From assembly GCF_002101705.1 (NCBI RefSeq), contig NZ_LQPC01000026.1, positions 124,001-188,000 on the forward strand: DNA of 64,000 nucleotides. Reading direction: 5' to 3'. The position numbers were made by a program, and so were the translations under genes. How positions within the stretch are numbered: the stretch's first letter is position 1; each line of letters begins with the position of its first letter. The stretch is from Mycolicibacterium iranicum (GTDB taxonomy: Bacteria > Actinomycetota > Actinomycetes > Mycobacteriales > Mycobacteriaceae). The notes beneath the pieces are model-generated. The model had not been told where the DNA came from. It saw nothing but the letters and a program-made list of their open reading frames with translations, and ran no database searches. Positions 7,307-16,726 of this stretch are shown piece after piece.

Positions 7307-9700
7307 CTATGCCGCGACGACGGGTTCCTCCGCCGCTTCAGCTTCGGCAGCCCGCGTCGGCAACTCGATGCTTAGCTCCTCGATCTTGATGGCGCCCCAC
7401 GAGTAATAGTTGATGAACTTCGCCGTGGACGTCACGATCTGCACTGTCAACGTCTGCCCCGGCTGAAGTGTGTGCGCAATCTGCTCCAGTGAGAACGTCG
7501 CGGTGTGCGACTCTCCGTCGAGCGTGACCGGGATCGGCGTCGCATGGTTGCCCAGCACCAAACCCGTTTCGTCGTCGATGATTTGGGCGTACACATGCTT
7601 GGCCGTTCCGTCGCCGGTGTACTTCATCGTCACCACAGGCGCACCCACCAGGTACGTCAGCTCCTCGGCAGCTGGGACTTCGAGGTTGACCGCGTTGTAC
7701 GCCGCGGCCGCCGACGGCAGACCCAGCAGCGCCGCGATCAGGCCCCGCGTGATGATCAGCGGGTTCGGCCCGGATCCGAACAGCGCCGGGATGATCGGCA
7801 TCACCCTGCTGTCTTCTTCCCGCGTCGCCACGATCGGCGTCGACTCCGTCGCCGGGTACGTCTCGTCGCTGTGCCAGACCCCGTTCTGGTCGACCCACTC
7901 GAATTGTGCTCCGGTGTCGACGTTTTCGTTGCCTTTGACATAGCGGTCCAGCCAGCTCAACGTGCGGCCGATGACGAACTCGCCGTCGTTGAAGTCGCTC
8001 AGGCATGCGCCGTGGCCGCCGCAGTACCAGATCACCTTGGTCGTCGTGCCCGCCTCGATCAGGTCGAGTGCATTCTTGTGCGCCTGATCGAGAGTGAACA
8101 GCGTGTCCACCGTGCCCTGAATCAGCAGCGTCGGCGCGGTGATGTCCTTAATCTGGTCATCGAAGCCGAAGCTGTTGACCAGGTCGATGTCGGCCTGTTC
8201 GGCGATGCCGAACAGCACACCCTGGATCGCGACCGGGAAGATCCGCGGATGCTCGCGGGCGAACGTCAGCGCCAGCACTGCGGGAAGCAGTGTGCCCCAG
8301 CTGCTGTTGACCGCGTCGCGCGGGAACAGCACGTCGACGAGGTTGTTCCACGCGATCGTCGGGACGATCGCATCCACGCGGTGATCGATTGCCGCCGTGG
8401 CCAATTGGATACCGCCGCCGTAGGAGGCACCCGTCATGCCGATCCGCGGGTCGTTCACCGCGTCGAGCTCGACCTCGGGCAGTGTGGCCAGGAAGCTGAT
8501 GATGTGCGACATGTCGCGGCCCTCGACATCCGGCGAGTTCAGGTGCATGACACCTTCCGATCGCCACTCCCCGCGCGGATCCCACGTCAGGACGTTGTAG
8601 CCGTTCGCACGCAGGGTGCCGACGCCGACGACGTCGTAGGGCAGGAAGCTGTCCTTCGGCAGTTCGAGCGCCGTCGACCCCGGCAACCCGAGTCCCGGTC
8701 CGTTGAGGATCGTCGGCGCCGTCTCACCTGCTTTCAAGCCTTTGGCGGGCATGAAATTCACGAAGATCCGCGCTCCGTCGAATGACGTCACCCGGTAGTT
8801 GCGTGCCCGTGGGGTGCCTGGGGGCGCCCAGTGATCGATCGGGAAGCCGATGACCGGATGGATGAGGTCGCCGACGAACGGGATCACATGCACCACACCG
8901 ACGATCGGGGTCACCAGCAGCGGTCCGAGCACCGGGATCCGCTGCAGCCATTCCAGCGGTGGCGTCCACTCCTCGACCGTCACGCCTTCCGGGATCGGGT
9001 ACTGGGTCGCCTCGGACTCGGCCAGGCTCGTCGAGACCTGCGCTCCGATGGCCGTCGGGGATTCGTTGGTCGCTTCGCGCCCAGCCGCCAGGATCGAGCT
9101 GAACAGAGTCGCAAGCCCGGGCAGCACGGGATCTTCGGGATCCGCGGCGGGCAGTTCCGGCGCAGCGTCGGCGAGATCCGTCGTTACGGTTTCTGCCGGG
9201 ACGACGTCCTCGACAGCGGGCTCTTCCTCGACGGCCGGCTCTTCCCCGACCACGTCCTCTGACTCGACGACCTCGTCAACGACCGCGGGCGCTTCCTCGG
9301 CCGGCGCCTCTTCCGCCGGCGGGGCGTCCTCGACCACATCGGCCGGTTCGTCGTCCTCCGGATTGACCTGGGGCTCTTCGGGTTCGTCAGCGTCCCGCTT
9401 GCTGCGGTGCCTGCGATCGGAAGGCTCCTCGTCGGCGGCGGGCTCGGCCTCGTCGGCCTCAAGATCGTCGGCGTCCTCGGAAGTGGATGCGTCTGCTGCC
9501 GAGGTCTCAGCTTCCGAGGCCGCTGAGGCTTCTGTGGATTTTGTGGATTTGGTGGATTGCGACGATGTTGCCGCAGTCTTCGACTCCGATGCCGCAGTGT
9601 CGTCGGCGTAGGCCACGCCCCCGCCCGCAAAGAGTGCGGCGCCGATTCCCAGCGCGACTGCCAATCCACCGACCCGACCCACATACGTTCCCGCACCCAT
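7307..9700 (-). CDS. Exported alpha/beta hydrolase with acidic linker (CocE/S15 peptidase-like)
   Basis: A 797-residue secreted protein. An N-terminal signal segment (YVGRVGGLAVALGIGAALF, then AYA cleavage site) is followed by about 170 residues of very acidic Glu/Asp/Ala/Pro sequence containing one basic patch (RRHRSKR). From about residue 290 there is an alpha/beta hydrolase with the nucleophile elbow GASYGG (Ser near 425), GTVDTLFTLDQAHK carrying the likely catalytic Asp and GGHGACLSD near the catalytic His. A C-terminal beta-rich domain (about 650-790) resembles the jelly-roll of X-Pro dipeptidyl-peptidase/CocE enzymes. The substrate is probably an ester or peptide outside the membrane. 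The signal segment is shared with the gene at 52013-53791. Confidence 0.82.
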   Translation of the reverse strand: MGAGTYVGRVGGLAVALGIGAALFAGGGVAYADDTAASESKTAATSSQSTKSTKSTEASAASEAETSAADASTSEDADDLEADEAEPAADEEPSDRRHRSKRDADEPEEPQVNPEDDEPADVVEDAPPAEEAPAEEAPAVVDEVVESEDVVGEEPAVEEEPAVEDVVPAETVTTDLADAAPELPAADPEDPVLPGLATLFSSILAAGREATNESPTAIGAQVSTSLAESEATQYPIPEGVTVEEWTPPLEWLQRIPVLGPLLVTPIVGVVHVIPFVGDLIHPVIGFPIDHWAPPGTPRARNYRVTSFDGARIFVNFMPAKGLKAGETAPTILNGPGLGLPGSTALELPKDSFLPYDVVGVGTLRANGYNVLTWDPRGEWRSEGVMHLNSPDVEGRDMSHIISFLATLPEVELDAVNDPRIGMTGASYGGGIQLATAAIDHRVDAIVPTIAWNNLVDVLFPRDAVNSSWGTLLPAVLALTFAREHPRIFPVAIQGVLFGIAEQADIDLVNSFGFDDQIKDITAPTLLIQGTVDTLFTLDQAHKNALDLIEAGTTTKVIWYCGGHGACLSDFNDGEFVIGRTLSWLDRYVKGNENVDTGAQFEWVDQNGVWHSDETYPATESTPIVATREEDSRVMPIIPALFGSGPNPLIITRGLIAALLGLPSAAAAYNAVNLEVPAAEELTYLVGAPVVTMKYTGDGTAKHVYAQIIDDETGLVLGNHATPIPVTLDGESHTATFSLEQIAHTLQPGQTLTVQIVTSTAKFINYYSWGAIKIEELSIELPTRAAEAEAAEEPVVAA

Positions 9701-9918
9701 GGGCTAAATGTTTACCCTGCCTAAACGTCGCCGCGGAAGGGGTTTGCTGTATTTCTTACTATTGAGTCAGTTCAATACGCCGTGACCGACTGATTCCATC
9801 GGCGAATCCGCACATTCACGACGAATTCCATACAACCGCCGGGCGGGGGACACTGGTTTCGGGCCCGAAAGCGCCCAAACATGTTGACCGCGTTCAAGAT
9901 CAACGCCAGAAGAGAGAA

Positions 9919-9948
9919 GTGGGCTGGCAGGAATTCCTGCCAGCCCAC
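9919..9948 (-). terminator. Perfect palindromic hairpin after second cspA-like gene
   Basis: A 30-base perfect palindrome (arms GTGGGCTGGCAGGAA and its complement) begins 15 bases after the stop of the cold-shock gene. It has the same placement as, but a different inner sequence from, the hairpin at 3889-3922. Both share GTGGGC at the base. Confidence 0.75.
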
Positions 9949-9963
9949 ATTCGCTTGAGTCTC

Positions 9964-10167
9964 TTAGATCTTGGTGACCCGCACGGCCTGAGGACCCTTC
10001 TGGCCCTGTTCCACCTCGAACTCGACGCGCTGGTTCTCCTCGAGCGACCGGTATCCGCTCCCTCCGATTTCGGAGTAATGAACGAACACATCCTTAGAGC
10101 CGTCATCGGGGGCGATGAAGCCGAAGCCCTTTTCGCCGTTGAACCACTTCACAGTTCCCTGCGCCAT
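9964..10167 (-). CDS. Cold-shock protein (CspA family), second copy
   Basis: A 67-residue OB-fold RNA chaperone with intact RNP1 (KGFGFI) and RNP2 (VFVHYSEI). It differs from the copy at 3939-4142 mainly at residues 22-27, in SGYRS versus SGFRS and at the C-terminus (VRVTKI versus VRVSAI). A 46-residue gene homologous to the one near the first copy lies about 140 bases upstream on the same strand, without a DUF5994 gene between. A perfect hairpin follows the stop. The duplicated arrangement points to a copied regulatory module. Confidence 0.95.
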   Translation of the reverse strand: MAQGTVKWFNGEKGFGFIAPDDGSKDVFVHYSEIGGSGYRSLEENQRVEFEVEQGQKGPQAVRVTKI

Positions 10168-10307
10168 ACTTTTTCTTCTCTCATTTTCCTTAGATGTCAG
10201 AGAGACATCCGGGGATAGGCTAGCACGGGTAGATCACCAGGCCAGGGGCTAAATCGCGAATCCGGCAGCCCGGAACTGATGCCGCGCAACGACTCCCGCA
10301 CGACTAC

Positions 10308-10448
10308 TCAGGATGGCGGCAAATCGGCCGATCCGGCCTGCGAAGGACTGTCGGAGAAGACGGGATATTGCACGCCTTCTTCGACCGCATCGCGCGGCGC
10401 AGTGGGCTGCACGACCGGACGGTGGGAAAACAGGTCAGACGATTCCAT
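10308..10448 (-). CDS. 46-residue protein, paralogue of the gene at 4759-4899
   Basis: Starts MESSDLFSH at ATG 10448 with AAGGGA ribosome binding site, and carries PVFSD at residues 29-33. Length and motif positions match the paralogue exactly; 18 of 46 residues are identical. A longer in-frame extension to 10511 is not used because the paralogue begins at the same Met. It is Pro/Ser/Glu-rich and probably unstructured. It lies upstream of the second cold-shock gene on the same strand. Function is unknown. Confidence 0.65.
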   Translation of the reverse strand: MESSDLFSHRPVVQPTAPRDAVEEGVQYPVFSDSPSQAGSADLPPS

Positions 10449-10562
10449 GGGCTCAGTCCCTTGAGTGGTGTGGGTGACCCGGACGATGTCCGAGTGAAGA
10501 CGTCGCGTCATCGCGGCCGATGAGGCCGCGGACTCGACCTGTTGCCGACCTTACACGCGGCC

Positions 10563-11906
10563 TCAGACAGGACGATGCACCGGACACGAGGGCGCTTCGT
10601 CGGCGACGAGCGTGCGCACAGAATGCTTCGCCGTGACTCGGATGCGCGCGCCGCGGTGCGGCACGAAGATGACGTGCTTGAGCCGGCGACGCTCGCCCCG
10701 GGCCGAGGTGGTCTGCAGTTCGACGCGGCGCAAGATCTCGCGCAGCACCACACGGAACTCGACCATCGCGAACGTCGCGCCCAGACATCGCCGGTTACCG
10801 CCGCCGAACGGCAGGTACGACGACGGGCTCAGCGTCGCGCCGATCATGCGGTCCGGGTCGAACCGGTCGGCGTGCGGATACACCTGCGAATCGGCGTGCA
10901 CCAGCACCATGCCGGGAATCACCATCACGCCAGCAGGCAGGGGGTGGCCCCCGATCTCGACGGGCTCTTTGAGCACCCGCCCGACGTCGAACACCACGGG
11001 CCGGATCCGCAACGTCTCCTTCGCGACCGCGTCCAGATAGTCGTCGTCCCCGTCGCGCGCGGCACGGGCGGCCCTGGCGAGCAAGCTCGGGTGCCGAGTC
11101 AGCCGCTCCAGCGCCCAGGACAACCCTGTCGCGGTGGTGTCGTGCCCTGCGACCAGCAAGGTCATCAGCTGGTCGCGCAGCTCCTTGTCGGTCATGTCTC
11201 CCGCGCGGACCAACATCGACAGCGCGTCGGTCCGCTGTGCAAGATCGGGGTCGTCGCGACGGTCTGCGATCTCCGCGTACAGCAGCCGATCCGCCTCGGC
11301 GATGGCGTCCCGCATCGCGTGCCATGGGCGCCAGCCCAGCAGCGCCTCGTTGGCGAGCGCGACGGTCTCCCACGGGCCGACGCTGAGCACGCGCGGCATC
11401 ACCTCGCGCAGCGCCGCGAGCCGCGCCGGATCACTGGCGCCGATCACCGTGCGCAAGATGATCTCCAGCGTGATCTCGGCCATCTTCGGCGCGGCGGGGA
11501 ACGTCTCCCCTACCGGCCAGCCGTCGATGTTCTCGGCGGCCACCTGCGCCATCACCGACGCCTGCGCGGCCACGGCGTCGCGGGCGAACGGCGGCATCAT
11601 CAGCCGCCGGCGATTGCGATGCAGATCGTCGTCGACCACGAGCACGGAAGTGTCGCCGAGCAACCCCTTGAGCATCGAATTCGCTTCTCCGGCATGGAAA
11701 ATCCGTGGATCACCGGCGAACACAGTCTTGATGTCGGCGGGATCGGTGACGTAGACGGCCGTGCCCATCCCGGCGACGCGGAGGGTGAACGTGGATCCGT
11801 AGCGGCGGCGGCATGCGCCGATGAAGCGCGGTCCGTACTTGAGCATGAGCAGCGCCTGCACACCGGCGGGCAGGCGCGGACCCGGAGGCAATGACGTCGT
11901 CGTCAT
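10563..11906 (-). CDS. Cytochrome P450, CYP135 family-like
   Basis: A 447-residue P450 mono-oxygenase. The I-helix motif AGHDTTA, the ExxR motif ETLR and the haem-binding loop FGGGNRRCLG (Cys ligand) are intact. The N-terminus MTTTSLPPGPRLPAGVQALL and the DPADIKTVFAGDP region closely resemble M. tuberculosis CYP135A1/B1 as I remember them, so the CYP135 assignment is by recall. The substrate is unknown. The ATG at 11906 is used; the upstream extension is a shadow. It is divergent from the interrupted MmpL gene, with 78 bases between starts, suggesting a shared promoter region and possibly a shared pathway. Confidence 0.85.
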   Translation of the reverse strand: MTTTSLPPGPRLPAGVQALLMLKYGPRFIGACRRRYGSTFTLRVAGMGTAVYVTDPADIKTVFAGDPRIFHAGEANSMLKGLLGDTSVLVVDDDLHRNRRRLMMPPFARDAVAAQASVMAQVAAENIDGWPVGETFPAAPKMAEITLEIILRTVIGASDPARLAALREVMPRVLSVGPWETVALANEALLGWRPWHAMRDAIAEADRLLYAEIADRRDDPDLAQRTDALSMLVRAGDMTDKELRDQLMTLLVAGHDTTATGLSWALERLTRHPSLLARAARAARDGDDDYLDAVAKETLRIRPVVFDVGRVLKEPVEIGGHPLPAGVMVIPGMVLVHADSQVYPHADRFDPDRMIGATLSPSSYLPFGGGNRRCLGATFAMVEFRVVLREILRRVELQTTSARGERRRLKHVIFVPHRGARIRVTAKHSVRTLVADEAPSCPVHRPV

Positions 11907-11984
11907 CGCCCCAGCGTACGAGCCGTCACCCAAATCACACCGGTTCTGCGCGTAATCCCGAGATGACGGGGCATAGGAGTGCAC

Positions 11985-14186
11985 ATGTCGCGATTTCTGT
12001 TCACTCTCGGTGCCGCGAGCTTCCGCCGGCGCTGGTTGGTCCTCGGTACGTGGCTGGCCGTTCTGCTCGGTGTAGCCCTGGCGTTCGTCGGGTTCCGCGG
12101 CGAGCCCAGCGACAACTTCACGATCCCCGGCACCGAGTCTCAGCGCGCCGTCGAGCAGCTCCAGCAGAACCTGCCCGAATACAGCGGCGCGCAGACGTAG
12201 ATCACCTTCGCCGCGCCGCAGAACCTCACCGTCACCGATCCGCGCTTCGCCGCGCCGATCGACCAGGCAGTGCAGACGCTGAACGCCATTCCTGACATCG
12301 CAGCTGCTGCCGGACCGAATCAGACGAAGCAGATCTCACCGGACGGCCGGATCGCGCTGGGCACCGTGCAGTGGAAGGCGCCGATCGGGGAAGTCAGCGA
12401 TGGCGCCCTGACCGAGTTGGAGAACGCAATGAAGCCGGTGCAGGACGCCGGTCTGCAGGTCGAATACTCCGGGGCCGTCTTCCCCGGCTACAAGGTCGCC
12501 GTGCCCCACCTGCCCGAGATCATCGGAATCGGCGCCGCGTTCCTGATCCTGCTCATCACCTTCGGCGCCGTCGTCGCCGCAGGCCTGCCGATCGTGACCG
12601 CCGCGATCGGGGTCGGCATCGGCGCGCTCGGCATCTTCGTGGTCGCCGCCTTCGTCGACATGCCCACGGCCTCTCTGTCGCTGGCATTGATGCTCGGCCT
12701 CTCCTGCGGAATCGACTACGCGCTGTTCATCCTGAACCGCTACCGCAACAACCTGCTGCTGCTGATGCCCCGCCAGAAGGCGGCTGGGCTCGCTGTCGGA
12801 ACTGCCGGGGGCGCCGTCGTTTTCGCGGCGCTGACGGTGATCATCGCGCTCTGCGGACTGGCCGTCGTCGGCATCCCGTTCCTGACCTACATGGGCATCT
12901 CCGCCGCGGTGTCGGTACTCATCGCGATGTTGATCGCCCTGACGCTGCTGCCCGCGCTGTTCGGCTTCGCCGGCGGCAAGGTCGCCAAATTCATCGAGCC
13001 GCCGCTGCAGCCCGGCCGTCCTAAGGAGGTCGCGCAGGTCGCCGCGTACACACCACAGCGCACGATGGGCGCGGCCTGGGCGCGCTTTGTGGTGCGCTTC
13101 CGCAAGCCGCTGCTCCTCGGCGGGTCGGCGGCGCTGATCGTCATCGGATTGCCGTCGCTGGGAATGCATTTGGGCCTGCCCAGCGGTTCGTCACAGCCCG
13201 AATCCAACACTTCGCGTCAGGCCTACGATCTGACCGCCGAGCACCTCGGGCCCGGCTTCAACGGCCCTCTGCTCGTCGTCGCCGACCTGACCGGCGCGAC
13301 ACCGGACGCGGCGCAGACCATCGCAGCCAACATTGCGCGGGAGGACGGCGTCGTCGCCGCGACACCGGCGGGTGGAGACCAGCGCACCGCCGTGATCCAG
13401 GTGATCCCCGAAACCGGGCCCAACGACACCGCCACCGCTGACCTGGTCCGCCAGATCCGCGCCGACCGCGACGCAATCCAGGCCGACACGGGCGCGACGT
13501 TCCTCGTCGGCGGAAACACCGCCTCCAACATCGACACCTCCGACAAGCTGGCCGCCGCTCTGCCGGTCTTCCTGGTCGTGGTCGTCGGCCTGGCGTTCAT
13601 CCTGCTCACCATCGCGTTCCGCGCTGCCCTGGTGCCGATCACGTCGATCGTCGGCTTCCTGCTGTCGGTCTTCGCGGCGATGGGCGTCCAGGTGGCGATC
13701 TTCCAATGGGGTTGGGGCGCAGACCTTCTCGGGGTGACGCCCGGTGAGACGATTAGCTTCCTGCCGATCATCGCGCTGGCCATCATCTTCGGCCTGTCCA
13801 GCGACTACGAGGTGTTTGTGGTGTCGCGGATCAGGGAGGAGCTTTCCAACACCGATTCGGACTCGGCCGCGCTGGACGCTGTCCGAAGTGGCGTTGGGCT
13901 CTCCGCACGCGTCGTGACGGCGGCCGCGCTGATCATGTTCGGCGTGTTCATTGCCTTCCTCGCCGCGGGCGATCCGATCATCAAGTCGGTCGGGCTGACA
14001 CTGGCCGTCGGTGTGTTCCTCGACGCGTTCGTCGTCCGGCTCACGCTGATCCCCGCCGTCATGGCCATGCTCGGCGACCGGATGTGGTCGCGGTCGAAGT
14101 GGTTCGACAGGTACGTGCCTGATCTTGACATCGAAGGCACCGCACTGGAATCCGAGCGTAAGGGTCTTGTCACAACTTCGGCATGA
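11985..14186 (+). pseudogene. MmpL/RND-type transporter interrupted by an in-frame TAG
   Basis: A 733-codon MmpL (YdfJ-type) gene. The ATG at 11985 has AGGAG just upstream and opens with an Arg-rich N-terminus and first membrane helix. Codon 72 is TAG (12198-12200), after which the same frame runs uninterrupted to the TGA at 14184-14186. Both family signatures are present after the stop: GIDYALFILNRYR and SSDYEVFVVSRIRE, each in a cluster of membrane helices. A single C-to-T change from CAG would explain the stop. The rest shows no decay, so the lesion is recent, a sequencing error, or tolerated by read-through. The GTG at 12270 would omit the first helix, so a functional restart there is unlikely. 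The cargo is unknown. Confidence 0.82.
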
Positions 14187-14224
14187 GGCGTCTAACGCGC
14201 CGCGGAGGTGGGTACGAACAAAGC

Positions 14225-14650
14225 ATGAGCATTACAGCGGTGGTGTCGCCCACCTCAGAGCAACTGACAGTGAGGGGGGTGGCGACCGCCGCTAGCGCCG
14301 CGCAAGTACGCGACCAATTCGGCTCTTGGCTGCGGGATCGCGGAATCGGCCCCCAGCAGACGAACGAAATTCTTCTTGCCGTATACGAGGCGCTGGCAAA
14401 CTGTGTTGATCACGCGTACGCCGACCAGCCGACGCCGGGCACCATGGCGATGCGCGCCGATCTCGAACCCGACAGCGGGTGCCTCAGCGTGTGCATCACC
14501 GACCACGGGACGTGGCGCCAGCCCGGCCCTGCTCGGGCCCAGGACCGTCGCGGACGCGGCGTCGCGCTGATGCATGCGATGGCCGACCACTGCACCATCA
14601 ACGGCCGCGACGACGGCACGACCGTCTGTCTCGACTATCGCTGCCGTTAA
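14225..14650 (+). CDS. RsbW-like ATP-binding protein (anti-sigma/HATPase_c_2)
   Basis: A 141-residue GHKL-type ATPase of the serine-kinase anti-sigma class. The N-box (YEALANCVDHAY), the D-x-G motif (DHGTW) and the glycine-rich lid (GRGVALM) are in order. Such proteins bind and phosphorylate anti-anti-sigma factors and sequester SigB/SigF-type sigma factors. No anti-anti-sigma or sigma gene is adjacent. The start is MSITAVV at 14225; an ATG at 14183 overlapping the transporter stop (ATGA) is an alternative that would add 14 basic residues and couple it to the MmpL gene. Confidence 0.8.
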   Translation: MSITAVVSPTSEQLTVRGVATAASAAQVRDQFGSWLRDRGIGPQQTNEILLAVYEALANCVDHAYADQPTPGTMAMRADLEPDSGCLSVCITDHGTWRQPGPARAQDRRGRGVALMHAMADHCTINGRDDGTTVCLDYRCR

Positions 14651-14660
14651 CCCAGCAGTC

Positions 14661-16424
14661 CTACCGGGTCGCCCCGTTTATCTGGGGTTTGTCGATCATT
14701 CCGCGTTCGACGCCCCACATCGTCGCGATCGCCCGGTACTCACCCGTCTCCATCAGGTGCTCCAGCGCAAGCCGCAGTGATTCCGAAAGCGCCGACCCCT
14801 TCGCGACCGGCCAGCCGTAGGGAGCGGAGTCGAATACGTCGCCGGCGGGCACCAGATCGCCACGGCTGAGCTTGATCGCAAATCCCGTCACCGGCGAATC
14901 CGCCGACATCGCGTCGAGTTCGCCCCTGATCAGCGCGGTCGTGACCTCGTCCTGGCTCTTGAACACCGCGACGTCGATCGGCTCCATCCCCGCGGCCGTG
15001 CACTGATCGCTCTTGGCGGGTAGCTCCTCCGTCTGCTGCAACGTCCCTTCGGCCACCCCGACTCGAAGCCCGCACGCCGAGGCCGGGCCGAGCGCGGTGC
15101 CCGGCCTGCGGGCCCACTGCGTGCCGGCCTGGAAGTAGGTGACGAAGTCGACGAGCTCCTCACGCGCCTTGGTGTCGGTGACCGACGACATCCCGATGTC
15201 GAAGCTGCCGTCGACGACCGAGGGCAGGATCGTGTCGAACGACGTGTCGCGATAGTCGGGCACCAGACCGAGCACCCGCGAGACCGCATTCATCAGTTCG
15301 ACGTCGAAACCGACGAGCTGGCCGTCGGTGTTCTTGAACTCCATCGGCGCGTACGGCACGTTCACCCCGATGACGAGCCGGCCGGTCTCCCGGACGTCTG
15401 CCGGCACCGTCGCGGCGATCTTCGGCACCGCACCCGCGGGCAACGCGGCGCTGTCACCGTCGTCCTTCCACGGCGCCCACTGCCACAGTCCGAACCCGCC
15501 CGCCGCGATGACGAGCGCGGCGACACCGGCAGCGATCAGCGCCTTGCGGGATCCCGTGCGCGAGGCTCGCACCGCCGAGTGCCGCGAACTGCTGCCGGTC
15601 CGGCGCACCGGCGCGTTGAGTGCGCGCTTGGCGGCTTGGGCCAGCTCGGTGGCCGACTGATAGCGCTTCGCAGGCTTCTTGGCCATGCCCTTGGCGATGA
15701 CCTCGTCGAATGCGGCCAGTCGCGGATCGATGTCCGACGGGCGCGGTATCGGCGAGACCATGTGGCCCGCGATCTGCTGCTCGAGGCTGTCGGCGGGATA
15801 AGGCCTTGAGCCGGTGAGACATTCGTAGAGCACGCATGTCAGGGCGTAAATGTCGGAGCGGGCATCGACCTCACCGCCTTCGAAACGCTCCGGCGCCATG
15901 TAGGCCAGGGTGCCCAGCGTGCTGCCGGCCGTCGTGAGGCCTTTCTCCCCCGCCGTGCGAGCCAGACCGAAGTCGATCAGATACACGAAGTCCCGACCGG
16001 TGATCAGGATGTTCGACGGCTTGATGTCGCGGTGGATCAGCCCAAGTCTGTGCGCGGCATCGAGGCCGTTGGCCACCTGCTCGACGACCGTGACGGCGAA
16101 GGCGGCGCCGAGCGGCTTCTCGGTGTCCTGCAGCATCGTGCCCAGATTGCGGCCCTCGATGAGCCGCATGTCGAGGTAGAGCCGGCCGTCGATCTCGCCA
16201 AAACCGTGAATCGGAACGACGTGCGGGTCGTTGATGCCGGCGGCCGCCTGCGATTCGCGGCGGAATCTGGCCTGGAACGTCTCGTCCTGCGCCATGTGGT
16301 GCGGGAGGACCTTGAGCGCAACGACGCGGTCGGTCTTGGTGTCGTAGGCCTGATAGACCTCACCCATCCCGCCCTGGCCGATCAGCTTTTGCAGCCGATA
16401 GTGCCCGAATGGTGTCGCATTCAC
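14661..16424 (-). CDS. Transmembrane Ser/Thr protein kinase with extracellular solute-binding (SBP family 3) domain
   Basis: A 587-residue receptor-like kinase. The cytoplasmic kinase domain covers about residues 8-270: GQGGMGEV glycine loop, ALK with Lys38, HRDIKPSN (Asp133), DFG at 151-153 and an activation loop with several Thr/Ser ending in MAPE. It is an RD-type PknB-class kinase. A single membrane helix spans about 294-314. Residues about 345-570 form a periplasmic binding protein family 3 domain (VIGVNVPYAPMEF, GFDVELMNAV, SFDIGMSSVTDTKAR), usual in polar amino-acid ABC transporters. It probably senses an amino acid or similar ligand directly. It is convergent with the RsbW-like gene. 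GAGGAG precedes the ATG. Confidence 0.9.
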   Translation of the reverse strand: MNATPFGHYRLQKLIGQGGMGEVYQAYDTKTDRVVALKVLPHHMAQDETFQARFRRESQAAAGINDPHVVPIHGFGEIDGRLYLDMRLIEGRNLGTMLQDTEKPLGAAFAVTVVEQVANGLDAAHRLGLIHRDIKPSNILITGRDFVYLIDFGLARTAGEKGLTTAGSTLGTLAYMAPERFEGGEVDARSDIYALTCVLYECLTGSRPYPADSLEQQIAGHMVSPIPRPSDIDPRLAAFDEVIAKGMAKKPAKRYQSATELAQAAKRALNAPVRRTGSSSRHSAVRASRTGSRKALIAAGVAALVIAAGGFGLWQWAPWKDDGDSAALPAGAVPKIAATVPADVRETGRLVIGVNVPYAPMEFKNTDGQLVGFDVELMNAVSRVLGLVPDYRDTSFDTILPSVVDGSFDIGMSSVTDTKAREELVDFVTYFQAGTQWARRPGTALGPASACGLRVGVAEGTLQQTEELPAKSDQCTAAGMEPIDVAVFKSQDEVTTALIRGELDAMSADSPVTGFAIKLSRGDLVPAGDVFDSAPYGWPVAKGSALSESLRLALEHLMETGEYRAIATMWGVERGMIDKPQINGATR

Positions 16425-16726
16425 CGGTGTTCTCCTCGGCTGCGGCCAATCGGATAGTCGATTGAAGCTACATGATGTTTGCCGGGGCTGCCCGGACGCA
16501 TGTCAGCCGCCTTGCCACCGATTTGCCCGATCTGGACGTCCCGGCGCGAGACGACGCCACGGCGTGCTGCTGGGGTGCAGCATTCTTACCACGAGCAGAC
16601 GACACGGGAGCGGTGTCGGCGCGGGCCGGACGTGTGGTTCTACTGCCCGATTGGGCACGCTGCAGCAGGAGAACGGTTACCGCAGCGGATCAACCAGCAG
16701 GTTTATCGTGGCCACCCGGGCACCGA
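16425..16726. other. Intergenic region, no supported gene
   Basis: About 300 bases upstream of the kinase gene. Overlapping open frames on the plus strand have no credible ribosome binding site and match no protein I recognise. It should hold the kinase promoter. I see no repeat. Confidence 0.4.

Noticed and set aside
7505..8785. 426-codon plus-strand frame
   Set aside because: It is the antisense shadow of the exported hydrolase; the translation is Arg/Asp-rich and has no ribosome binding site.
9200..9640. Repetitive Glu/Ala/Asp region as a possible DNA repeat or CRISPR
   Set aside because: There are no regular spacers or fixed unit length. It is a low-complexity acidic linker inside the hydrolase.
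10521..10566. TGAGGCCGCG / CGCGGCCTCA inverted repeat at the P450 stop codon
   Set aside because: The arms are 26 bases apart and overlap the coding end. A weak terminator is possible, but such GC-rich pairs are common by chance here.
12270..14186. Independent shorter MmpL gene starting at GTG 12270
   Set aside because: It would lack the first membrane helix, has no ribosome binding site, and the frame is open upstream to the TAG and beyond to a proper start at 11985. It is better read as one interrupted gene.
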